DNA of 64,000 nucleotides from Clostridiales bacterium (GCA_020859985.1 JAJBVD010000034.1:1-64000); one strand, 5' to 3'; positions 35,030 through 44,452 are shown, numbered from the stretch's first letter. Numbers and translations are program-made. Notes: generated from the sequence alone by a model not told the origin.

Positions 35030-35235
35030 TCCCGGAATATCTGAATTGATATTCCGGGACGGATAATCTTTACCCGCGGTACCACCCGCATTGCAGAATC
35101 TACATAAGCACTTATGTTCCAAAACGCCGTCATATTATTTCCGGCATCAGCGCAATACAGTAAATAAAATTCTGCCTCTCGTATGCACTTAACGCGTGCG
35201 ACGTACTGTCCTACTTTGTCCATTTCCTGACTGAT
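35024..35235 (-). ncRNA. T-box riboswitch upstream of aspS
   Basis: The minus strand carries the T-box sequence CGGGTGGTACCGCG (35076-35089) within AATGCGGGTGGTACCGCGGG, and then a perfect 11-bp terminator hairpin CCCGGAATATC/GATATTCCGGG (35031-35058) with a T6 run. Upstream are AAAGTAGG and ACGAGAGGCAGAA, resembling the AGTA and AGAGAG parts of stem I, and the helix ACAGTA/TACTGT. Uncharged tRNA pairing with the T-box should favour antitermination. Asp or Asn is implied by aspS and gatCAB; the specifier codon was not assigned. The 5' boundary is approximate. 35236-35454 is leader and promoter sequence without a gene. Confidence 0.88.
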
Positions 35236-35454
35236 TTATCAAAAATGGATTCTTTTTCAAACAGTCGGCTCCGGAGTGTTCCCTATTGTATTCTTCCCCT
35301 GATCGGCGCTCTCAGTCGGTGACACCAAATTCCTGTCAGGTTTCAAACACAGAGTCTCTTTCACAGCCTTTCACTTCAGCCATCCTAACACATTTTGAGA
35401 ATAGTGGCAAGGGGCTAATAATCAAAAAATTAATTTCTTCATTATTCTCAGAAG

Positions 35455-36807
35455 TTAATTGCAGCCAAAAAACTTCCGAATCTCCCCTTCTTCGCTGTGC
35501 ACGGATCCCTGCGCGAAAAACGGCTTGCCTCCGCCACGTCCGTCAAGTGTCTGGTTCATTTCCTTCACCAGTGCACGCAGGTCACCATCCTTTTCACCGA
35601 GCGCGTATTTATAAGTGCCGTCTCCGTTATCCGAAAAAACCGCACAGCGGCCGCCGCAGGTCTCCATGACCGCCACGGCAAGCTTTCGCACACTGTCTGC
35701 TTCCATATCTTTTTCAAATAACAGCACATCGCCAACACCGGCAAGCCGCTCCGCTTCCTGCGCGAACAGCTTTTCTTCCAGAGCAAGGATGCGGCCTTTC
35801 AGCCGGAAGCTCTCCTCCATGTTTCGCTTTACAGCCTCTGCGGTTCGATCCGGTTTTGCGGAGAGCAGCACAGAAATCTGATGGTTCTGCGCGTTAACCA
35901 TATTCAGGTAAAAAAGCACCCGTTTGCCGCTGAGCATCTCGATCCGGACGCCGTCGCGGAATTTTACCACGGACAGCAGCTTGATCATTCCGATCTCACC
36001 GGCACGTGCCACATGCAGCCCGCAGCAGGCGCACATATCCGCATATGGAAAATCCGCAGTGGCAGTCTCCGGCTGGTTCTCCTTTCCAGACTCCCTGCCC
36101 TCGGCTGATTTGTCTCCTTCAGATAACTTTTTTCCGAAAATAGAATCCTCGCTTGATCGACAGTTTCTTTTTTTCGGGAATTCTACGATCCGCACCTCGC
36201 CGGTCAGCTCTTTTTTGCTGCGGTACGGAAGCTTCTTCAATTCTTCCGCCGACGGATAGAAAATCCTCGTCTCCTGATTCTGCCAGATGACCTCATTTGC
36301 TTTCGCCTCAATTTCCTGCAGGGCTGCCTCATCCAGACTGCCGTTAAAATCAATCGTAATCACGTCGCTGCCCATGTGAAAGCCTACATTGTCGTAACCG
36401 TAGGCGGCATGTACCAACCCGCTCACGATATGCTCTCCGGAATGCTGCTGCATCAGGTCGAAACGGCGCTCCCAGTCAATCTTTCCATAAACCTGCGCGC
36501 CAACAGGCAGTGCGGCGTCCGTGTAATGGATCAGTTCGCCACCCTTTTCGTGCACTTCGAGGACATAAACTGTCTCGGCTGCGTTCAGGTCTATGCGTTC
36601 TGCCGCACCTTGAGCCGTCTCGGCAGCATTTCCGGTTTCTGTTACCCGCAGGATTCCCGTATCATACGGCTGTCCGCCGCCCTCCGGATAAAAAGCCGTA
36701 GCTGACAAAAGCACCTCGCAGCCTTTTTTCCCTTCGCGGCAATCCAGAACCGTCGCCGTGAATTCTTTTATATATGCGTCCTTATAAAACAATCGTTCCG
36801 TTTTCAT
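35455..36807 (-). CDS. AlaX-like alanyl-tRNA editing protein with DHHA1 domain
   Basis: A 450-residue protein built like the back half of AlaRS without the synthetase core. Residues 1-100 form the second-domain barrel (ATAFYPEGGGQPYDTG). The editing site has HSGEHIV near residue 127 and CACCGLHVARAGEIG near 260, giving the usual His, His, Cys, His zinc ligands. The C-terminal DHHA1 domain ends GGKPFFAQGSV. It hydrolyses Ser- or Gly-tRNA(Ala) in trans in relatives. ATG at 36807 follows AAGGATG; the frame's earlier ATG at 36831 is weaker. Confidence 0.87.
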   Translation of the reverse strand: MKTERLFYKDAYIKEFTATVLDCREGKKGCEVLLSATAFYPEGGGQPYDTGILRVTETGNAAETAQGAAERIDLNAAETVYVLEVHEKGGELIHYTDAALPVGAQVYGKIDWERRFDLMQQHSGEHIVSGLVHAAYGYDNVGFHMGSDVITIDFNGSLDEAALQEIEAKANEVIWQNQETRIFYPSAEELKKLPYRSKKELTGEVRIVEFPKKRNCRSSEDSIFGKKLSEGDKSAEGRESGKENQPETATADFPYADMCACCGLHVARAGEIGMIKLLSVVKFRDGVRIEMLSGKRVLFYLNMVNAQNHQISVLLSAKPDRTAEAVKRNMEESFRLKGRILALEEKLFAQEAERLAGVGDVLLFEKDMEADSVRKLAVAVMETCGGRCAVFSDNGDGTYKYALGEKDGDLRALVKEMNQTLDGRGGGKPFFAQGSVHSEEGEIRKFFGCN

Positions 36808-36980
36808 GTGTTCATCCTTCTTTACAGCCATATCTTACCATTAATAATTCATCGTGTATTCCCATGTGTCCAGATTTACCTGTGCTTCATGTTCTCCCTC
36901 ATTCAGCGTCACAATGCCCGTATTATAAACTATGTGAACTACCCATTGCTTAAAACCAATGGAATTGCGACCGAACTATT

Positions 36981-37709
36981 TCAATCCAGCCGCTCGCCCT
37001 CATTCTCATAGCATTCGCTGAACCGCGCCGAAAATGCCGGCGGTTCGTCTTTCACATAAAGATGGGAAACGTCCCCAAACGTACTTGCACGAAAGCTTAC
37101 GATGCCTTTCCTGCGCTCCTCTGTCACCACTGTAGTTACCGATGTCGGCGCTGAACAGAGTCCGTGCCAGAGCACCATCGGTGATGCGCCGATCAGATGT
37201 CCCAGCAGAACGCATGTAACGCCGAAATGACAGAAAAACACCAGCGTATCGTTGTTGCCCTGCTCTGTGCGGTAAAGGTGTCCGTCGCGGACATAGCCAT
37301 ATCCGGCCAGAAGTGTATCCATGCCTTCTGCGACCCACTCATACTCTTCTTTGACTTTGCCTGCCTTCATGATCGGCGGTTCATACCACTGATCCGGCAT
37401 ATAAAAACGCTCGTCGGCCGTCCAGTCCTGCGGCAGCCAGTCCCAGCAGACCGGCGAATCCTTACGATCCGGCCGGTCGATCCGCGGCGCAAATTCACGC
37501 AGCCATTCACACTGTGTGGCTGTACGGTTCATCTTTTTTAACGTCAGCGAAGCCGTATCCCTCGCACGTCCGCGCGGAGATACATAAAAATCCCGGACAT
37601 CCAGCTTTGCAATGCGCTCCGCAAGATACTCCGCCTCTTTCCAGCCTTTCTCAGTCAGAGAGTCGATGGAGTAATCCGGATCGCCGTGGCGTATAAACAG
37701 TAGTTTCAT
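36981..37709 (-). CDS. Histidine phosphatase family protein
   Basis: A 242-residue phosphoglycerate-mutase-like phosphatase. The phospho-His motif is FIRHGDP at residues 5-11, the Arg in SPRGRARDTA near 46, and the second His in FFCHFGVTCVLLGH near 165. This matches broad-specificity phosphatases and not true mutases. GAAAGGGAATG precedes ATG at 37709. It stands alone between alaX and dapL. The substrate is unknown. Confidence 0.88.
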   Translation of the reverse strand: MKLLFIRHGDPDYSIDSLTEKGWKEAEYLAERIAKLDVRDFYVSPRGRARDTASLTLKKMNRTATQCEWLREFAPRIDRPDRKDSPVCWDWLPQDWTADERFYMPDQWYEPPIMKAGKVKEEYEWVAEGMDTLLAGYGYVRDGHLYRTEQGNNDTLVFFCHFGVTCVLLGHLIGASPMVLWHGLCSAPTSVTTVVTEERRKGIVSFRASTFGDVSHLYVKDEPPAFSARFSECYENEGERLD

Positions 37710-37792
37710 ACTTCATTCCCTTTCAGCAAAGCAGGGACCCGTGAGTCCCTGCAGATTTGATTTATCCGTGGCATATTTATCTTTTTGGGGGA

Positions 37793-39007
37793 TCACATCT
37801 TCTTAATCCGCTCCAACGCGGCTACCGTGTTTTCATAAGTACCAAACGCGGTCAGGCGGAAGTAGCCTTCACCGCTCGGTCCGAAGCCGGAACCCGGCGT
37901 ACCAACCACATTTGCGTTTGCAAGCAGGTAATCAAAGAATTCCCAGGAGGTCATCGTTCCCGGCGTCTTAAGCCAGATATACGGAGCATTCACGCCGCCG
38001 GAAACAGTGTAACCGGCCTCCTGCAGGCCTTCTTTGATGACCTTTGCATTATTCATATAGTAAGCCACCTGCTTTGCGAGCTGCTCCTTGCCTTCCGGCG
38101 AATAAACTGCCTCGCCCGCGCGCTGCTGAATGTACGGAGCACCATTGTACTTGGTGCCATGACGTCTCGCCCAGAGAGAATGCAGCATCACATCGCCGCA
38201 CTTTAAATCCTTCGGGATCACCGTGTAGCCCAGACGGGTTCCGGTGAAACCTGCGTTCTTGGAGAAGGATTTGAGCTCGATCGCACAGGTACGCGCGCCC
38301 TCGCACTCAAAAATCGTGTGCGGCACATCCGGTTCGGAAATATATGCCTCATAGGCGGCGTCGTAGATGATGACCGCTCCGACTTTATTTGCGTAATCTA
38401 CCCACACCTGAAGCTGATCCTTTGTGATGGTTGCTCCGGTTGGGTTGTTCGGGAAGCAAAGATAGATCATATCCGGTGTTTCCTTCGGAAGCTCTGGTGC
38501 AAAATTGTTCTCCGCCGTGCAGGGCATATAGATCACATCGCTCCACATCTCCGTCTTCGAGTCATAGGTGCCGGTGCGGCCTGCCATAACATTGGTATCC
38601 ACATAGACCGGATATACCGGATCGCATACCGCAATCTTATTATCCACACTGAAGATCTCCTGAATGTTACCAGAATCACACTTCGCACCATCTGACACAA
38701 AGATCTCATCCGCTGCGATGTCACAGCCGCGGTCCGCATAGTCATTTTTCGCAATCGCCGTGCGCAGAAACTCATAGCCGAGATCCGGCGCATATCCATG
38801 GAAGGTCTCCGCTTTTCCCATCTCATCCACCGCACCGTGCAGCGCGTCGATAATCACCGGAGCAAGCGGCTGTGTCACGTCGCCGATGCCGAGGCGGATC
38901 ACGGATTTCTCCGGGTTCGCTGCCTGAAATTCATTTACCTTCTTCGCAATCGTGGAAAAAAGGTAGCTTCCCGGCAGTTTCAAGTAGTTTTCATTGATCT
39001 TAAACAT
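37793..39007 (-). CDS. dapL: LL-diaminopimelate aminotransferase
   Basis: A 404-residue fold-type I PLP enzyme that converts tetrahydrodipicolinate directly to LL-diaminopimelate with glutamate as donor. The start [20 protein letters not shown] with [11 protein letters not shown] is typical of DapL, and the PLP Lys is in [30 protein letters not shown] precedes the ATG. dapF lies directly upstream in the other spacing (39119-39967) on the same strand, so two consecutive lysine and peptidoglycan steps are side by side. Confidence 0.95.
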   Translation of the reverse strand: MFKINENYLKLPGSYLFSTIAKKVNEFQAANPEKSVIRLGIGDVTQPLAPVIIDALHGAVDEMGKAETFHGYAPDLGYEFLRTAIAKNDYADRGCDIAADEIFVSDGAKCDSGNIQEIFSVDNKIAVCDPVYPVYVDTNVMAGRTGTYDSKTEMWSDVIYMPCTAENNFAPELPKETPDMIYLCFPNNPTGATITKDQLQVWVDYANKVGAVIIYDAAYEAYISEPDVPHTIFECEGARTCAIELKSFSKNAGFTGTRLGYTVIPKDLKCGDVMLHSLWARRHGTKYNGAPYIQQRAGEAVYSPEGKEQLAKQVAYYMNNAKVIKEGLQEAGYTVSGGVNAPYIWLKTPGTMTSWEFFDYLLANANVVGTPGSGFGPSGEGYFRLTAFGTYENTVAALERIKKM

Positions 39008-39118
39008 AATGGCCTCCTTGGTTGTTCTAATATATAATTATACAGGAAACGACGTTCGTCGTTTCTCATTACTATCCATCTTCTTCCGGCTTAAACGCAA
39101 TTTAAACTATCTTCTGTT

Positions 39119-39967
39119 TTATAAAATTATTTCCCCTTCAAATACGGTCGTAGCCGGACCAGTCATAAACACGGTGTTCTTCCCACGATCCCACTCAATC
39201 TGCAGATCGCCGCCGCGCAGCTTCACCGTCACCTTATTTCCGGTCCATCCGTTTAGCGCGCTTGCAACAGCAACCGCACAGGCACCTGTACCGCAGGCGA
39301 GCGTCTCGCCGGATCCGCGCTCCCAGACACGCATCTGCACCGTGTCGTGATCGAGGACTCTCACAAATTCCGTATTGACCCGATCCGGAAACATCGGATG
39401 GTTCTCAAATCGAGGACCGATTTTTTCAATTTCCAGCCCATCCACATCCTTTACCGGTACGATGCAGTGCGGGTTGCCCATGGAAACGCAGGTGATGGAA
39501 AAATTATCCTCTCCAACAGAAACCCCTTCTCCGATGATCGGCTTCTCCGCTAAAGATACACCCCCGATCCGCACCGGAATCCGCTCCGGCTCCAGAATCG
39601 GCGCTCCCATGTCCACGCGGACCAGAGCAACCTTTCCGTCTTCAACCGTCAGATCCAGATATTTGATGCCGCTCTTCGTCTCTACACTGATCTGTGTCCT
39701 GCCGGTCAATCCGTAATCGTAAACATATTTTGCCACGCAGCGGATACCGTTGCCGCACATCGCGCCCAATGAGCCGTCCGCGTTGTACATCTCCATCTGA
39801 AAATCGGCCTTGTCTGAAGGCCTGATCAGGATCAGGCCGTCTGAGCCAATACCGAAGTGGCGGTCGCTCACACGGATCGCGGTTTCGGATGGATTCTCGA
39901 CCTGTTCCTTAAAACAGTTCACATAGACATAATCATTCCCCAGACCATGCATTTTGGTGAATTTCAT
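39119..39967 (-). CDS. dapF: Diaminopimelate epimerase
   Basis: A 282-residue cofactor-independent epimerase turning LL- into meso-diaminopimelate. The start is [14 protein letters not shown] and the two catalytic Cys are in [10 protein letters not shown] and [22 protein letters not shown] precedes ATG at 39967. It is followed on the same strand by dapL, so product and substrate of the two enzymes connect directly. Confidence 0.96.
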   Translation of the reverse strand: MKFTKMHGLGNDYVYVNCFKEQVENPSETAIRVSDRHFGIGSDGLILIRPSDKADFQMEMYNADGSLGAMCGNGIRCVAKYVYDYGLTGRTQISVETKSGIKYLDLTVEDGKVALVRVDMGAPILEPERIPVRIGGVSLAEKPIIGEGVSVGEDNFSITCVSMGNPHCIVPVKDVDGLEIEKIGPRFENHPMFPDRVNTEFVRVLDHDTVQMRVWERGSGETLACGTGACAVAVASALNGWTGNKVTVKLRGGDLQIEWDRGKNTVFMTGPATTVFEGEIIL

Positions 39968-40004
39968 TTGCAGCCTCCCATGTCTTATTTTCCCAGAAAT
40001 TTAA

Positions 40005-40077
40005 TTGTTCCGTATCTGCATAACTGCAGGGAATATCCCATGCGAAGCGTGGGATGCCGCCCGGCGAGGGAATATCC
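40005..40077. repeat. Family A core copy between dapF and the ANTAR gene
   Basis: A degenerate palindrome (AATTGTTCCGTATCTGCATA) is followed by GGGAATATCCC, the hairpin CCCATGCGAAGCGTGGG, and ATGCCGCCCGGCGAGGG then AATATCC. Compared with 16170-16251 the hairpin stem differs on both sides but still pairs, while GATGCC.CCCGGCGAGGG is conserved. Confidence 0.6.
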
Positions 40078-40101
40078 TTTATACAGCCTTTGTGACACAA
40101 A

Positions 40102-40659
40102 TTACGCATCTCGCATCAGCGCAAACAGCATCTGCGCGGTCTCCACCATGTTCGTACCGCTGTCCATGCTGGTCTTCTGCAGGTAATGATGCGCCTCCTC
40201 CTCGGTCATGCCGTTTCGCTCCATCAAAAGAGATTTCGCCTCCGCGATCAGCTTTTTCTCTTCCTCGCTCCGCTGCGGCGCCATCATGCGCTTCTGGCGC
40301 CTGCGTCGCTGCTGCTGGCTAATCACCATTTCCAAAGAATCCAGCAAATCATTTACATGAAATGGCATCGTCACACAGAGAACGCCTTCCGCAATCCCTT
40401 CATTTACTGCCCGAGGGGACGCGACCAGCAGCATCCCAAAGGACTTCGGCATATCCTCAAAAAGCTCCGAATACACCATGTCCGCGAACTTATATCCGCA
40501 TACGATCACGCCTGACCCGAGCCGGTCGGCTGCTGAAAGCGCCTGCGCACCGCTCGTACAGACTGCCCGGACTCCGTATCCGCTGCGGATCAGGAGATTC
40601 CGGACATTTTTCGCGTCTTCCGGTTTCGGAAACACGACTATTATATTAGTATTGATCAT
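40102..40659 (-). CDS. ANTAR-domain response regulator (antiterminator type)
   Basis: A 185-residue protein with an N-terminal receiver-like domain (NTNIIVVFPKPEDAKNVRNL) and a C-terminal ANTAR domain at about 120-180 (AEAKSLLMERNGMTEEEAHH, followed by LQKTSMDSGTNMVETAQML), which binds RNA hairpins to prevent termination. The canonical phospho-Asp is not evident: the beta-3 strand reads SGVIVCGYKFADM. GGCAGGAGG precedes ATG at 40659. It follows glnA on the same strand by 54 bp. Related clostridial loci use such a protein to control glnA, and a leader terminator is present upstream of glnA here. Confidence 0.88.
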   Translation of the reverse strand: MINTNIIVVFPKPEDAKNVRNLLIRSGYGVRAVCTSGAQALSAADRLGSGVIVCGYKFADMVYSELFEDMPKSFGMLLVASPRAVNEGIAEGVLCVTMPFHVNDLLDSLEMVISQQQRRRRQKRMMAPQRSEEEKKLIAEAKSLLMERNGMTEEEAHHYLQKTSMDSGTNMVETAQMLFALMRDA

Positions 40660-40713
40660 CCGTATCCTCCTGCCAATGTAACTGTTCAGTGAATGATACA
40701 GCCCGCCTGCAGG

Positions 40714-42045
40714 TCAGACTCTGGCAAGATAGCGGTCAAGCTCCCATTTGCTCACGCTCGCCTGATACTCTTCCCACTCCTCTTTTTTTGCCTTGATATA
40801 GCGTCTGCAAACATGCTCACCGAGCACATTGCAGATAAATGTATCCTCTTCCAACGCCTCCACTGCTTCAAGCAGCGTGACTGGCAGACGTTCCACGCCT
40901 TTCGCTTTCAAATCCTCGGGGGCCAGTGCGTGCAGGTTCTCATCCATACTCTCCGGCGGCGTGATCTGGTTGCGGATGCCGTCGAGTCCAGCCGCCATGC
41001 AGACAGCCAGTGCCAGATACGGATTCGCCGCATTATCAGGACTCCGAAGTTCGATACGCTTCGTTCCGTTCCCCATGATCGGGATACGGATCAGCGGAAT
41101 CCGGTTCTTTGCGGACCACGCAACATGCACCGGCGCCTCAAAACCGGGTACCAGACGCTTGTAGGAATTGACGATTGGGTTCGTCACCGCCGTCACTGCA
41201 CGGATATGCTTCAGCAGACCGCCGATGAACCAGCGTCCTTCCTTACTTAAGTGAATGGGGTCGGCAGCGTCGTAAAACGCATTTTTCCCATCCTTTGTCA
41301 GGGAAAGATTGAGATGCATACCGGAGCCGTTCACACCCGCGACCGGCTTTGGCATAAAGGACGCATGCAGTCCATGACGCTTGGCGACCGTCTTTGCCGC
41401 AAGCCGGAACGTCATAATGCCGTCCGCGCTCTGCAGCGCCTCATCGTAGCGCAGGTCAATCTCATGCTGTGCCGGAGCCGCCTCGTGATGAGAGGATTCC
41501 ACAACATAACCCATCTCTTCCATCGTCAGGATCATATCCCGCCGCGCATTCTCGCCAAGATCGATTGGCGCAACATCAAAATATCCGGCCTGTTCGTGCG
41601 TCACTGTGGTCGGCCGGCCTTCATCATCGGTATGGAAGAGGAAAAATTCACATTCCGGTCCCGCCTCCAGACAATACCCCATCTCTTCCGCTTCCGCGAT
41701 CACGTTTTTCAGCACATATCGCGGATCTCCGCCGAACGGGGTGCCGTCCGCGTAATAAATATCACAGATGAAGCGGGCCACCTTGCCGTTCTGTGGCCGC
41801 CACGGGAAGATCAGGAAGGTATCCAGATCCGGATGCAGGCACAGATCGGATCGCTCGATCCGGGCAAAGCCCTCGATGGACGCGCCATCGAACGTAACCT
41901 TATTGTCCAGCACGCGATCCAGTTGATTGACCGTCACGGCAAGATTTTTCAGATTGCCGAACATATCCGTGAACTGCAGCCGGATAAACTGCACATCCTC
42001 TTCCTCAATAATTTTGTATATATCCGCTCTCGTATACCTGCTCAT
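40714..42045 (-). CDS. glnA: Glutamine synthetase, type I
   Basis: A 443-residue enzyme that makes glutamine from glutamate, ammonia and ATP. Visible motifs: FDGASIEGFARIERSDL with DLCLHPDL, the glutamate-site segment NGSGMHLNLSL, VNSYKRLVPGFEAPVHVAWS, and the C-terminal LLEAVEALEEDTFI. It lacks the adenylylation-site insertion of GSI-beta, so it is the Gram-positive alpha form. ATG at 42045 follows GAGGAGGAAC. The leader contains a strong terminator, and an ANTAR protein gene follows; antitermination control is likely. Confidence 0.96.
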   Translation of the reverse strand: MSRYTRADIYKIIEEEDVQFIRLQFTDMFGNLKNLAVTVNQLDRVLDNKVTFDGASIEGFARIERSDLCLHPDLDTFLIFPWRPQNGKVARFICDIYYADGTPFGGDPRYVLKNVIAEAEEMGYCLEAGPECEFFLFHTDDEGRPTTVTHEQAGYFDVAPIDLGENARRDMILTMEEMGYVVESSHHEAAPAQHEIDLRYDEALQSADGIMTFRLAAKTVAKRHGLHASFMPKPVAGVNGSGMHLNLSLTKDGKNAFYDAADPIHLSKEGRWFIGGLLKHIRAVTAVTNPIVNSYKRLVPGFEAPVHVAWSAKNRIPLIRIPIMGNGTKRIELRSPDNAANPYLALAVCMAAGLDGIRNQITPPESMDENLHALAPEDLKAKGVERLPVTLLEAVEALEEDTFICNVLGEHVCRRYIKAKKEEWEEYQASVSKWELDRYLARV

Positions 42046-42070
42046 ATTGTTCCTCCTCATTGCTGTTCCC

Positions 42071-42097
42071 GTAACTGTTCCGTACCTTCACAGTCAC
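42071..42097. repeat. Family A palindrome in the glnA leader
   Basis: A solo 27-bp copy starting GTAACTGT and ending CAGTCAC, only 26 bp before the glnA start codon and just upstream of its ribosome binding site. Its position within the leader RNA means it would be transcribed with glnA. Confidence 0.6.
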
Positions 42098-42200
42098 CTG
42101 CTTTCATAGCCTTTCTGTTTCTGCGATGTTGTTTTCACCTATCTGTCCATCTCATCTTGCATATTTCATTTTCAAAGGCCTTGATGAATTTTCATGCCAG

Positions 42201-42247
42201 AAAAAGCGCTCTTCCCCTATCGGGCAGAGCAATTAACTGACCTGCCC
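42201..42247 (-). promoter_or_regulatory. Attenuator in the glnA leader
   Basis: On the minus strand GCTCTGCCC and GGGGAAGAGC form a stem (42208-42230) followed by GCTTTTT, a good intrinsic terminator about 155 nt before glnA. GGGCAG at 42242-42247 can pair with CTGCCC (42222-42227), which is part of the terminator's 5' arm, so the two structures exclude each other. Further upstream is CCGGCAAAAGCCGG. This is the layout expected for ANTAR-type antitermination. 42248-42445 otherwise holds leader and promoter sequence, no gene. Confidence 0.65.
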
Positions 42248-42445
42248 GCCAGCAAGGACCGCTCCCGGCTTTTGCCGGAAAACTCTTGCACTGTCCTGCG
42301 TACAATAAAGGGAAGAACGCCTTTGTTCGCCCATACCGAATGATAGCAGTATGGATTTTTTTTGTCAACCGTTTTGTCGGATTTCATCCGCCCGCTTCTG
42401 TCCTGCAGCCACTCACCGCATCCACTATACATCAGGAGCGCCGGT

Positions 42446-44092
42446 TCAATTATTCTCCGTTTTCAGCATCCCGTTCAGCATTTCGGAGCCGCTCTCCTCA
42501 GCGATATTGACGGAATGGTTCGCGATACGCACAAAGCTGTCCAGGATCTCGACAAAGGTCAGACCCTTCTCAAACGAACACTGCCCGTCCTTCAGGCGCT
42601 CCATATGTCTTGCCTGTGCCTTGGAAGCTTTCTTTGTAATCCGGTGCTCACGCTTGCGGATGTCCACCCAGACCTCCGGCGTGAAGCTGTGCTTGCTGAA
42701 GAGCTCCATTGTTTTCTCAAACAGCTGCAGATCCAGTTCAAAGATTTCCAGCAGATCCGCTTTTGCCTCATCAGAATACGGTTCTCCGGCCTCCAGGCTT
42801 GTCTCATTTTGACCGGAGATCACGACCGCGTGGTCGCCGATGCGTTCCAAGTCATTGACTGCATTGAATGCACAGGTCATATAGCGGGAAACGCTCGCCG
42901 GCATCTCGGCCGCATTAATTGTCGTCAGATATTCGGTAATCTCGGAAGCCAGATAATCGATGACATCCTCCGTATCACGCAGCTGCTGTACACCCGCCAT
43001 GCTCTGCGTCCGCACGATGGTTTCCGCCCGCTCCAGATTTTCACGGACGAGTCTGCCCATCCGCTCGACCTCGCGGCCAACCTGCAGCGTCACTACAGCC
43101 GGAGAAGCCACCTGCATGTTTTTATCAATGTATTCCAGACGGAACGCGTTCTCATGCGCCTGCTTCGGAATGATGCGATAGGTCCAGGTCACGACCACAT
43201 TTGTCAGCGGCAGAAGGATCAGGCCAGTCACCACCTTAAACAGGATGTGGTACACAGAAATCTGGAACATTGCGCTCGGCACCAGTTTTTCGATGATCTG
43301 TGTGATTGGTGTAAGGATCGTGAGCGGCATAAAGATAATCGCGCCGACCACGTTAAAAATCAAATAAATCAGCGCCGCTCGCTTTGCGTTGTTTCTTGCA
43401 TTAAACGCGGAGAGAATCGGCGGTGTTGAAGAACCGACGTTAATGCCGCAGATGATAAACGCAGCAAAATGGAGAGGCATCAGTCCCTGCAGTGCGAGCG
43501 CCTGCACAACACCGACCGCAGCCGATGAGCTCTGGATAACCGCGCAGAGAATCACGCCGACCAAAAATCCAAGCGCCGGGTTCGTCGCATGTGTAATGAA
43601 ATTCAGAAAAGCCGGAGAATCCTTCAGAGGGGACATCGCTGTGCTCATCGAATGAAGTCCCTGAAACAGAAGGCCAAAGCCTAAAATGACCTGTCCTATG
43701 TAGCCGGTGCGCTTCTTTTTCGTATAAAGCATCAGTACCGCACCAACGCAGATACAGACCGGGGCAATGCCGGATACATCCAGCGCGATGAGGACACTGG
43801 TAATGGTGGTACCGATGTTTGCGCCAAAGATCACGCCGGTCGCCTGCGCCAGATCCATGATACCGGCGTTGATAAAGCCCATGACCATCACGGTCGTGGC
43901 GGACGACGACTGGATAACAATCGTAACAAGTGCTCCTAACAGGAAGCCCATCACCCGGTTGCGGGTCAGTGTCTCCAAAAGGTCTTTCATCTTCGGACCT
44001 GCCGCAAGCTCAAGAGCATCTCCCATGTATTTCATACCAAACAGGAACAGTCCCAGGCTTCCGAACAATGAAATGATATTACCTATACCCAT
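42446..44092 (-). CDS. Na/Pi cotransporter family protein with PhoU-like C-terminus
   Basis: A 548-residue membrane transporter. Two inverted-repeat Na/Pi modules are seen: GALVTIVIQSSSATTVMVMG near residue 55 and GVILCAVIQSSSAAVGVVQA near 180, with the paired QSSSA motifs that bind sodium and phosphate. About eight to nine membrane helices end near residue 310, followed by a cytoplasmic PhoU-like helical domain (about 340-530). It imports phosphate driven by sodium. The start ATG at 44092 has its GGAGG 33 bases upstream, separated by a hairpin. Confidence 0.92.
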   Translation of the reverse strand: MGIGNIISLFGSLGLFLFGMKYMGDALELAAGPKMKDLLETLTRNRVMGFLLGALVTIVIQSSSATTVMVMGFINAGIMDLAQATGVIFGANIGTTITSVLIALDVSGIAPVCICVGAVLMLYTKKKRTGYIGQVILGFGLLFQGLHSMSTAMSPLKDSPAFLNFITHATNPALGFLVGVILCAVIQSSSAAVGVVQALALQGLMPLHFAAFIICGINVGSSTPPILSAFNARNNAKRAALIYLIFNVVGAIIFMPLTILTPITQIIEKLVPSAMFQISVYHILFKVVTGLILLPLTNVVVTWTYRIIPKQAHENAFRLEYIDKNMQVASPAVVTLQVGREVERMGRLVRENLERAETIVRTQSMAGVQQLRDTEDVIDYLASEITEYLTTINAAEMPASVSRYMTCAFNAVNDLERIGDHAVVISGQNETSLEAGEPYSDEAKADLLEIFELDLQLFEKTMELFSKHSFTPEVWVDIRKREHRITKKASKAQARHMERLKDGQCSFEKGLTFVEILDSFVRIANHSVNIAEESGSEMLNGMLKTENN

Positions 44093-44104
44093 CTGTCTTT
44101 TTCA

Positions 44105-44130
44105 GGGAGACGCCTTTGTCTCCCTCCTCC
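44105..44130 (-). promoter_or_regulatory. Hairpin between ribosome binding site and start of the Na/Pi gene
   Basis: GGGAGAC-N6-GTCTCCC is a perfect 7-bp stem directly 3' of GGAGG on the minus strand and 12 nt before the ATG. If formed, it could shorten the effective distance between GGAGG and start; if GGAGG is drawn into the stem it could block it. Either way start selection may depend on structure. Confidence 0.4.
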
Positions 44131-44389
44131 TTGTGTGCATCGTAAACGGTAGCTCTTTTATATTTACACCGCGCGTCTCATAGCAAAACGCGGCCTTCCG
44201 TTTCCTGAAACAATATTCTGATCTATCCGCAGGAAATACGGTTCACAGACGAATTTTTTACAGATATACCATACCACAAGTGAAAAGGAATTGCAAAAGA
44301 AATGTAAGAAGAAAGTAAATGTTGTGTAAAACGTTAGAGTGAAGTACATTTTGCGAAGAAAGGATTGTCGAAATGTGCCGAAATTGAAG

Positions 44390-44431
44390 GCCGCACCAAT
44401 GCCACGTAAATACATGGCATAAGCGCAGCCT
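44390..44431 (-). terminator. Long hairpin after the sugar ABC operon
   Basis: ATGCCA-C-GTA-AA-TAC-A-TGGCAT (44399-44420) is nearly a perfect palindrome and can be extended outward with GGC/GCC pairs. It lies 22 bp past the last permease stop. No T-run follows on the minus strand, so it may protect the mRNA end or not act as a classical terminator. The rest of 44093-44452 shows no gene. Confidence 0.4.
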
Positions 44432-44452
44432 ACAACTAAATTTTATTGAATT

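Noticed and set aside
34897-35223. N-terminal extension of AspS by 109 codons
   Set aside because: The open frame coincides with the T-box leader and terminator, and a strong ribosome site precedes ATG at 34896.
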